Positions 1 through 5,120 of a stretch of DNA of 6,360 nt are shown here, piece by piece; the stretch's first letter is position 1, and each line of letters begins with the position of its first letter. The notes below the pieces were generated by a model. It made no database searches. It saw only the letters and a list, made by a program, of their open reading frames with translations, and had not been told where the DNA came from. Source of the DNA: Fibrobacteraceae bacterium (GTDB lineage Bacteria; Fibrobacterota; Fibrobacteria; Fibrobacterales; Fibrobacteraceae); assembly GCA_023231365.1 (NCBI GenBank), contig JALNVO010000162.1:1-6360 (forward strand). The letters run 5' to 3'. The position numbers were made by a program, and so were the translations under genes.

Positions 1-497
1 GCGGCGATGCTTTCCATTCCCCGTTTCCGGACGATTCCTTCGATTTGGTGTTCCACCAAGGACTTGCTGAGCATTTTACGCACCCGCTTCCTCTCGTCAA
101 GGAAAATTTCCGCATTGTCAAACCGGGTGGCTTCTGCCTTTGCGACGTGCCCCAGACAGTGCATCCCTATACGGTCATCAAGCACATTTTGATCGCGATG
201 GATAAATGGTTTGCGGGCTGGGAAACCCAGTTTACGATGCCGCAACTCAAGCGGCTTATGACTTCCGCCGGTTTTGCGGTGACTTATGAATATGGAGACT
301 GGATGCGGCCGAATTTGCTGTATCGGATGCTCCGCGAAGTTTGTTTTAAAGTGAATGTGGAACTTCCGAAATATCCGCTTCAAGGGACGACTTATCAAAA
401 GACGAAGGATGCGATTCTCGATGCGCTGGAAACTGTTCCGTGGGCGCATTATACTCAACTTTCCATCGGCGTTCTCGCAGAGAAGCCCAAGAAATAA
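1..497 (+). CDS. Class I SAM-dependent methyltransferase, 5' end cut by window
   Basis: This is the C-terminal part of a methyltransferase, read in the frame whose first full codon starts at base 3; 164 codons remain before TAA at 495-497. The visible piece opens with GDAFHSPFPDDSFDLVF, the acidic loop plus motif IV strand typical of Methyltransf_11/class I Rossmann enzymes, in which the early Asp region contacts the S-adenosylmethionine adenine. The glycine-rich SAM loop must lie upstream of the window. A later stretch, LKRLMTSAGF, matches the usual helix before the last strands. No membrane segment is visible. The substrate cannot be read from sequence; the downstream glycosyltransferase and flippase suggest a sugar, lipid carrier or glycolipid (inference). 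The next gene starts 2 nt after this stop, so the two are probably translationally coupled. An internal ATG at 45 is not the true start because the homologous reading extends upstream of it. Confidence 0.85.
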   Translation, partial: GDAFHSPFPDDSFDLVFHQGLAEHFTHPLPLVKENFRIVKPGGFCLCDVPQTVHPYTVIKHILIAMDKWFAGWETQFTMPQLKRLMTSAGFAVTYEYGDWMRPNLLYRMLREVCFKVNVELPKYPLQGTTYQKTKDAILDALETVPWAHYTQLSIGVLAEKPKK

Positions 498-499
498 AA

Positions 500-1615
500 A
501 TGAGAATTCTCGTCCTCAACTACCGGGATCGTAAAAACCCCAATGCAGGTGGCGCAGAACTTCACTTGCACAAGATTTTTGGAAAGCTCGCTGCAGATGG
601 AAATACTGTTGTTCTTTTGACGACGGCTTTTAAAGGTGCGCCTCATCGCGAAGTTGTGGATGGAATTACCGTTGTCCGATCTGGAAGCGACTGGGCCTTC
701 CAGTTGACGGTTGCAAGACTTCTAAAAAAACTGGATGCGGAATTTCATTTTGATGTTGTCTATGAAGATTTGAACAAGTTGCCGCTGCTTTCTCCATTTT
801 TAACTAAGCTCCCAAAACTTGTACAAATTCATCATCTTTGGCGGTCTTCCATTTTTAAAGAGGCTTCTTTCCCAATAGCGCTCTTCGTATGGCTCTGGGA
901 ATCGGCCATTCCAATTCTCTATCGCAAAGTACCGTTTGTCGCTGTAAGTCCGTCTACGGTGAAAGAACTTGTTGACTTGGGTATTTCCAACGAGCGGGTT
1001 TCGCTTGTCTACAATGGAATGGATCCTCTGCCTGCAGACTTTTCACCTTCAAGAGAAAAAGAACGCGTTTTCCTTTGGCTCTCCCGCGTGCATCGCTACA
1101 AGGGAATTATGGTGGCTTTGGATGCGTTTGAAATTTTTACGCGCCGCCATCCCGATGCCGGCTTTAAGCTCCGCATTGTCGGACGTGGCCCTATGCTATC
1201 GAAACTCCCGCGCGAAGTGGAAATCCGGGGCCTTTCCGGACGGGTGATAATTGAAGGGGCCGTAGATCATGCCTGCAAATTGGACTTCCTTTCCCGCGCT
1301 TTTTGTCTGCTTCAAACGAGTTATAAGGAAGGTTGGGGGCTTACGGTAATTGAAGCTGCTACTTGCGGAACGACCTCCATTGCTTCTAATGTGCCGGGTC
1401 TTTGCGACAGCGTGAAGGATGGAGTGACTGGACTTTTGTTCGAAGTGGAGAAGGGGGCTGAAAATTGTGCTCTCTTGATGGACCGCATCTATGCGGATGA
1501 ACGCTTGAAAAAAGCTTTGGAAATAAACGCCAAACGCTATGCAGAATCTTTTAGTTGGAACCGGGCTGCGGAAGAAACTCTTGCGATTCTTCAAAGAACT
1601 ATTGCGCAAAAATGA
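500..1615 (+). CDS. GT4-family glycosyltransferase (GT-B fold)
   Basis: This 371-residue protein probably transfers a sugar from a nucleotide-sugar donor to a lipid or glycan acceptor at the cytoplasmic face of the membrane. The start MRILVLNY followed by NPNAGGAE (residues 13-20) is the usual first strand and glycine-rich acceptor-side loop of GT4 enzymes. The second Rossmann domain begins near LSRVHRYKG (about 194-202). The donor-site signature E-x7-E is present as EGWGLTVIE (E277 and E285), followed by a typical PGLCDSVKDGVTGLLF segment. Length is normal for the family. I chose ATG 500 over the in-frame ATG at 440 because the latter adds 20 unrelated residues overlapping the upstream gene. 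There is no clear Shine-Dalgarno; translation is probably coupled to the methyltransferase that ends at 497. The stop overlaps the next start as ATGA. Donor and acceptor are unknown. Confidence 0.9.
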   Translation: MRILVLNYRDRKNPNAGGAELHLHKIFGKLAADGNTVVLLTTAFKGAPHREVVDGITVVRSGSDWAFQLTVARLLKKLDAEFHFDVVYEDLNKLPLLSPFLTKLPKLVQIHHLWRSSIFKEASFPIALFVWLWESAIPILYRKVPFVAVSPSTVKELVDLGISNERVSLVYNGMDPLPADFSPSREKERVFLWLSRVHRYKGIMVALDAFEIFTRRHPDAGFKLRIVGRGPMLSKLPREVEIRGLSGRVIIEGAVDHACKLDFLSRAFCLLQTSYKEGWGLTVIEAATCGTTSIASNVPGLCDSVKDGVTGLLFEVEKGAENCALLMDRIYADERLKKALEINAKRYAESFSWNRAAEETLAILQRTIAQK

Positions 1616-2610
1616 AAAAAACTTTCCGCTCAGTTGCCGTTTTTTGTCTTAAGCTTCTCGTTACGCTGGTTCCTGGTTATTTTGTCTATAAAAAAATAGT
1701 GAGCGCACCTGGTTGGGATACGGGAGATGTCTTCTCTCTTTTTACGTCTTCATCGGTGGTTCCTCTTGTTGTTGCACTTCTTTGCTTGACCGTTTCCAAT
1801 TTCACGGGATGTTTTCAATGGAAACTTTTGCTCGAGAAGCAGAACGTGAAAATGGGGTATTTCCATTTGGTGAAACTCTATTTTGTCGGTCTTTTTTTCA
1901 ATAATTTCATGCCGGGAAACATCGGTGGCGATGTGAAGAAAGTGTATGATATCTGTATACAGGGCGATCAAAAGACAGTGGGCGGCGGGCTTACCGCTAC
2001 TTTTTTTGACAGGCTCTTTGGACTTTTCTTCTTGAACGTTCTCGCTCTCGCTGTAGGAGTGCTTTTCTTCATCAGGGATTCTTCCCAGCGCCTTTTTCTA
2101 CTGCCTTCTTTGTGGTTGTTTCTCGCTTTTTGTGTTTTGTTTGCTGCATTGTTCAGCAAGCGCTTGGGAAAGGGGTTCCGCTTCATTTCTCAAAGAATTT
2201 TCCCGGCTTCTGTTCAAATCCGCATTGTGCATTTTCAGGATCGGTTCCAAAATTTCAGGGATTTTCGCCTGTGGTTAAATATTATCATCTTGTCTGGAAT
2301 TACGCAGGGACTTCGCGTTTCCGTACATTTCTTCTGTGGAATTGCCATTGGACTCAACATTGGCGTTTCCTGGTATTTCTTCTACATCCCGATGATTGCC
2401 GTAGTGAGCGCTCTTCCGATTTCGATCGGAGGCTTTGGCCCGCGGGAACTCCTTGCCCAATCCCTGTTTGAGCGGATCGGTGTGCCTAGCCTTCAATCTG
2501 TGCTGGTGCAGCTTTTGGCCTATCTTGTGAGCCTCGTTGTGAGCCTTTCGGGTGCGTTCTTTTTCTTGACGGAGAAGAAAAGAATTTCGAGGCAAATGCC
2601 CGTTTCGTAA
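1612..2610 (+). CDS. Flippase-like integral membrane protein (LPG_synthase_TM / UPF0104 family)
   Basis: A 332-residue, strongly hydrophobic protein with about eight likely membrane spans. Family marks are FFNNFMPGNIGGDVKK (about 95-110), the FDR near residue 132-134, and the C-terminal GGFGPRE (273-279) followed by two long hydrophobic helices. These are the conserved positions of the membrane domain found in MprF (where it translocates lysyl-phosphatidylglycerol), AglD and YbhN-like proteins. No MprF synthase domain follows, so this is the stand-alone form. By context with a GT4 enzyme and a methyltransferase it probably moves or helps place a lipid-linked sugar across the inner membrane (inference; the family is functionally mixed). 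ATG 1612 overlaps the upstream TGA (ATGA), which favours termination-reinitiation; the longer in-frame start at 1555 would add 19 residues antisensical to the family and is rejected. Last gene before a likely terminator. Confidence 0.88.
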   Translation: MKKTFRSVAVFCLKLLVTLVPGYFVYKKIVSAPGWDTGDVFSLFTSSSVVPLVVALLCLTVSNFTGCFQWKLLLEKQNVKMGYFHLVKLYFVGLFFNNFMPGNIGGDVKKVYDICIQGDQKTVGGGLTATFFDRLFGLFFLNVLALAVGVLFFIRDSSQRLFLLPSLWLFLAFCVLFAALFSKRLGKGFRFISQRIFPASVQIRIVHFQDRFQNFRDFRLWLNIIILSGITQGLRVSVHFFCGIAIGLNIGVSWYFFYIPMIAVVSALPISIGGFGPRELLAQSLFERIGVPSLQSVLVQLLAYLVSLVVSLSGAFFFLTEKKRISRQMPVS

Positions 2611-2652
2611 AATTTTCAGCTCTTTTGTAAAAGATTTTCCCTTTTCATTTTT

Positions 2653-2682
2653 AAAAACGTCTTTAAAAAGGAGGCGTTTTTT
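2653..2682 (+). terminator. Probable Rho-independent terminator of the glycan operon
   Basis: Left arm AAAAACGTCTTT (2653-2664), loop AAAAA (2665-2669), right arm GGAGGCGTTTTT(T) (2670-2682). In RNA all 12 positions pair if G-U wobbles are allowed (three G-U pairs), and the right arm ends in a U run. The wobbles become A-C mismatches on the other strand, so the hairpin is specific to + strand transcription. It lies 42 nt after the flippase stop and only 10 nt before the helicase ATG. The stem is modest in GC, so termination may be partial. The right arm also contains AAGGAGG (2668-2674), so a regulatory role on the next gene is possible. Confidence 0.6.
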
Positions 2683-2684
2683 GT

Positions 2685-2690
2685 GAGGAG
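2685..2690 (+). promoter_or_regulatory. Purine-rich ribosome-site candidate for the helicase gene, unusually close to ATG
   Basis: GAGGAG sits only 2 nt before ATG 2693, much closer than the usual 5-9 nt. A better core, AAGGAGG at 2668-2674, is 18 nt away and buried in the terminator stem. The start itself is still secure: the in-frame codon at 2684-2686 is TGA, and residues 10-18 (LNSDQRRAV) are the expected Q-motif beginning of UvrD-type helicases, so the protein cannot begin much further downstream. Which purine run is used is open. Confidence 0.4.
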
Positions 2691-2692
2691 AA

Positions 2693-4861
2693 ATGGACAA
2701 AGAGGAAATTTTAAAAGGGCTTAATAGCGATCAGCGCCGCGCGGTGCTTTTTGATCATGCCAAAGAAGGCCCTCTTTTGGTTTTGGCTGCTGCGGGTTCG
2801 GGCAAGACGTCCGTGCTTACCCGGCGCATACAGTGGAGAATTTTACAGGGCGTAAAGCCGGAATCCATTCTTGCATTGACTTTTACGGCAAAGGCTGCGG
2901 AAGAGATGCGCTCCCGGGTGCAAAAAATTTTCCCGGACGCAAAAATACGGCTTTGCACTTTTCATTCGCTTGCCTATTCCATTTTGCGTGAAAAGTTCTC
3001 GGGAAGGTTCGGGTGGGAGCTTGCCGGTTTTTCCAAGGCTCCCGTACCATCGGAAGGCGAAGAGGAGCGCTTTGCTTGTTCCTTGGTGGAGCGCGGGATC
3101 GCTTCCGGGGCTATTGCGCGCGATGATCTTTTTAGACAGGATATTGCGGATAAATTAGCGATCAAACTTGCGCCTATTCGCGAAGAGGTGCTAGAGTCCG
3201 GTAAAATAGTCTTTGAAGACCTGATTTATTTGGCGACAAAACTTATTTCAAATGAGCCTCTGGTACAGAATGCTCTGCGGAACCGTTTTCGCGAAGTGAT
3301 GGTGGATGAATACCAGGACATCAATTCTTCGCAATATCTTTTGGTGCGTTCCATTCTGGGCGAAAACAGGAGCTTCTTTGCCGTAGGCGATGATGACCAG
3401 GCTATTTATGGTTTCCGCGGTGCGGACATTGGTAATGTGTTCCGATTTTGCAAGGATTTTCCGAATAGCACGATTCTCCGGCTCGAGTGGAATTACCGCT
3501 CCGTCCCAAAGATACTCTACTTGGCGAATCGCATTTTTGATCGCAAACCGCTTCTTCTTTGCAAAACACTCCGGCCCGGTAATGGTCGGAAGGATCCTCT
3601 TTTTTTGGAAAATCGGAGCCCGGAACTGTGGGAGAGTCCGGATCCTTATACAGAAATTATGAGAATGGTGCAACGGATGAAGGAAATGCGTGCGGATTAC
3701 AGCCTCGCTTGGAGCGATTTCGCCGTACTTTCGCGCTACAACCGGCAGAGGCTTTATTATGAGGCAGCTTTCGCTGAATGGGGTATTCCTGTATGGAGAG
3801 AAGGGGAAGATGAAAATCCCGATATAGCTGGAGTACATGTAGAAACCGTGCACGGTTCCAAAGGCTTGGAATATCCCGTCGTGTTTTATGCGGGACTAGC
3901 GGAGAAGCTTTCTCCGGGAGAATGCACGGGGAAACGCAAAGAGCGGAAAAAACAGGAGGATGAAGAGAAGAGGCTTTTTTATGTAGGTGTGACGCGGGCT
4001 GAAGCGGTTCTTATTTTATTATATTGTAAACGACGCTATTGGAAAGGTCGTCTTTTTGAGTTCAAGCCTTCGCGTTACTTGCGATACTTGGAATTGCCGA
4101 TTAGGGAGAAGAGTTTTATGCCGATGATGCTTTTTCGTATCCGTTCTGCTGCATTTGTGCTTGCTTATATGCTGGCAGCCTGCATTCCCTTTTTTTCGAG
4201 ACTTTTATTTGCTAAGAAATCGGTGCCTTTTTGGGTGGATCGCAAGATTCGGTCGTTTGGCCGTTTTTGCATCAAAACGCTCCGCATAGAGCTTTCCATT
4301 GAGAATCAGGCGGTGCTTTCCCGCGTTGATTGGTCGCGCCCGGTGATTGTTGTGGGCAATCACCAATCTTATTCCGATATACCCATTGCTTTTTTGGCGA
4401 TCGGTCGTGTTGTAGGTTTCCTTGCCAAAAAGGAACTTTTCTACGTCCCTTGCCTTAATTTTTGGATGAATGCCATCCATTGCATTTCGGTAAATCGCAA
4501 GGATCCGCGCGCTGGAGTCGTGATCAAAGAGCGGATGGAGCATTCCAAGGTTGCTCCGCATGTGTTCATATTTCCGGAGGGCACGCGCAGCAAGGATGGC
4601 TCGCTTCATCCCTTCAAGAGCGGAGCTTTCCGTTTAGCCTGTGATTTGGATGCTACCATTCTTCCTTTGTGTATCAAGGGATCCCGCAAGGCTTGGGAAT
4701 CCCGCGTTTCGACAGATAAGGTGAATGTTTCCGTTTGTGTCTTGGAGCCTATTGATGTTTCGCTTCTTGCCAAGGAAAAAGAGGTGAATCCGAACGTGGA
4801 TTTGCTTCCCCGCGTATATGAAATGATTAATAAAAAAATTGTGGAGAATAATATTTCTTGA
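2693..4861 (+). CDS. Fusion protein: compact UvrD/Rep-type helicase + PlsC-type acylglycerophosphate acyltransferase
   Basis: One open frame of 722 codons. Residues 1 to ~470 are a superfamily 1A ATP-driven 3'-5' DNA helicase: Q-motif LNSDQRRAV (10-18), Walker A AAAGSGKT (32-39), Ia LTFTAKAAEEM (62-72), II DEYQD (205-209), III GDDDQAIYGFRGAD (232-245), IV WNYRS (266-270), V TVHGSKGLEY (385-394), VI LFYVGVTRAE (428-437). Only about 113 residues separate IV from V, so the large 2B subdomain of UvrD is mostly absent, and the domain ends at a PSRYLRYL tail. Residues ~476-722 are a complete PlsC (makes phosphatidic acid from lysophosphatidic acid): a hydrophobic segment 485-507, NHQSYSD (556-562, catalytic H557 and D562), AKKELF, FPEGTRS (627-633) and ILPLCIKGS. 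Both halves look catalytically intact. The hydrophobic segment should tether the protein to the inner membrane. An internal start at 4118 could give PlsC alone. The lipid and DNA roles being linked is inference. Confidence 0.88.
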   Translation: MDKEEILKGLNSDQRRAVLFDHAKEGPLLVLAAAGSGKTSVLTRRIQWRILQGVKPESILALTFTAKAAEEMRSRVQKIFPDAKIRLCTFHSLAYSILREKFSGRFGWELAGFSKAPVPSEGEEERFACSLVERGIASGAIARDDLFRQDIADKLAIKLAPIREEVLESGKIVFEDLIYLATKLISNEPLVQNALRNRFREVMVDEYQDINSSQYLLVRSILGENRSFFAVGDDDQAIYGFRGADIGNVFRFCKDFPNSTILRLEWNYRSVPKILYLANRIFDRKPLLLCKTLRPGNGRKDPLFLENRSPELWESPDPYTEIMRMVQRMKEMRADYSLAWSDFAVLSRYNRQRLYYEAAFAEWGIPVWREGEDENPDIAGVHVETVHGSKGLEYPVVFYAGLAEKLSPGECTGKRKERKKQEDEEKRLFYVGVTRAEAVLILLYCKRRYWKGRLFEFKPSRYLRYLELPIREKSFMPMMLFRIRSAAFVLAYMLAACIPFFSRLLFAKKSVPFWVDRKIRSFGRFCIKTLRIELSIENQAVLSRVDWSRPVIVVGNHQSYSDIPIAFLAIGRVVGFLAKKELFYVPCLNFWMNAIHCISVNRKDPRAGVVIKERMEHSKVAPHVFIFPEGTRSKDGSLHPFKSGAFRLACDLDATILPLCIKGSRKAWESRVSTDKVNVSVCVLEPIDVSLLAKEKEVNPNVDLLPRVYEMINKKIVENNIS
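4103..4120 (+). promoter_or_regulatory. Possible internal ribosome site and start codon for a free PlsC
   Basis: AGGGAG (4103-4108) is followed by 9 nt and then ATG at 4118-4120, in frame with the fusion gene. Initiation here would give a 247-residue protein starting MPMMLF, immediately before the hydrophobic N-terminal segment of the acyltransferase; that is the normal length and layout of stand-alone PlsC. This spacing is better than at the full-length start (2693). It may be functional dual initiation or a relic of two formerly separate genes; sequence alone cannot tell. Confidence 0.45.
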
Positions 4862-4887
4862 TGTCAAGGGGCCACATAAAAAAAAGC

Positions 4888-4896
4888 TGTTGATAA
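4888..4896 (-). promoter_or_regulatory. DnaA-box-like 9-mer
   Basis: TGTTGATAA on the + strand reads TTATCAACA on the minus strand, one mismatch from the TTATNCACA DnaA-box consensus. A second, weaker candidate TTATCCGAA (4939-4947, + strand) matches only 7 of 9 positions. A single near-match in AT-rich DNA can arise by chance; its location before dnaA is what makes it worth recording. Confidence 0.35.
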
Positions 4897-4922
4897 ATTG
4901 TTTAATTTTGTAGGTGTCCGAT

Positions 4923-4958
4923 GGGGGGGGGTAGGGGATTATCCGAATTATGCGGGGG
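4923..4958 (+). repeat. G9 homopolymer with following G4 and G5 runs
   Basis: Nine consecutive G (4923-4931), then TA, GGGG (4934-4937), 16 mixed bases and GGGGG (4954-4958). All G runs are on the + strand. The tract could supply four GGG blocks for a G-quadruplex, though the last loop is long (16 nt), and the G9 run is a typical slippage site. It stands out against otherwise A/T-rich intergenic DNA. Confidence 0.7.
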
Positions 4959-4964
4959 ACATAC

Positions 4965-4999
4965 TCCGTTCAATAAGAAATATGCTTATTTTGAACGGA
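4965..4999. repeat. Imperfect inverted repeat upstream of dnaA
   Basis: Left arm TCCGTTCAATAAG (4965-4977), 7-nt spacer AAATATG, right arm CTTATTTTGAACGGA (4985-4999). All 13 left-arm bases pair with the right arm if two unpaired T bases are allowed in the right arm. The sequence after it (TTTCGCTAATTTG) has no continuous T run, so it is not a clean intrinsic terminator; the next T tract is about 20 nt on. It might be a weak terminator for the fusion gene, an operator for dnaA, or origin structure. Confidence 0.5.
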
Positions 5000-5040
5000 T
5001 TTCGCTAATTTGAGGACTTTTTTAGATCATTTCGTAAGTT

Positions 5041-5068
5041 TTTGTTAAATTTTTTTGTGCTCTATGTT
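5041..5068 (+). promoter_or_regulatory. Weak sigma-70-like promoter candidate for dnaA
   Basis: TTTGTT (5041-5046) and TATGTT (5063-5068) are separated by 16 nt and would place transcription start about 45 nt before the dnaA ATG. Each hexamer matches the consensus poorly and the surrounding T-rich DNA offers alternatives, so this is only a candidate. Confidence 0.2.
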
Positions 5069-5120
5069 TGGAGTATCTGTTTTTTGGTATGTGAACCCTT
5101 TTTGAGATTGACCGCTTAGA

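Larger units (their letters stand above)
4862..5120. other. Non-coding region upstream of dnaA
   Basis: No supportable gene is seen on either strand; the longest minus-strand frame here (5045-5236) runs into dnaA and resembles nothing. The stretch contains an A run (4878-4885), one DnaA-box-like 9-mer (4888-4896), a G9 tract with two further G runs (4923-4958), an imperfect inverted repeat (4965-4999) and a T-rich segment (about 5018-5105). Such a layout fits a dnaA promoter and perhaps part of a replication origin, but there is no cluster of consensus TTATNCACA boxes, so an origin is not established. No strong terminator for the upstream fusion gene is visible. Confidence 0.6.

Noticed and set aside
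440..499. Upstream in-frame ATG extension of the glycosyltransferase
   Set aside because: The 20 extra residues overlap the methyltransferase and resemble nothing, while MRILVLNY at 500 is the normal GT4 start.
1555..1611. Upstream in-frame ATG extension of the flippase-like protein
   Set aside because: It lies inside the glycosyltransferase coding region; the ATGA overlap at 1612 is the usual coupling arrangement and begins with a typical MKK plus hydrophobic segment.
2625..2657. TTGTAA with a downstream TTTAAA as promoter for the helicase gene
   Set aside because: Spacing to the best -10-like hexamer is about 19 nt, both hexamers are weak in a T/A-rich spacer, and many equal alternatives exist.
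2275..2700. 141-codon minus-strand open frame across the 2611-2692 spacer
   Set aside because: Very basic, low-complexity composition typical of the reverse reading of a membrane-protein gene; no recognisable domain.
3248..3853. 201-codon minus-strand open frame
   Set aside because: It is fully antisense to the helicase core motifs, has no family resemblance and no ribosome site; a shadow frame.
2693..4861. Fusion as a pseudogene or frameshift artefact
   Set aside because: The frame is open throughout and both domains retain all key motifs, and the linker is short and clean; still worth confirming in reads.
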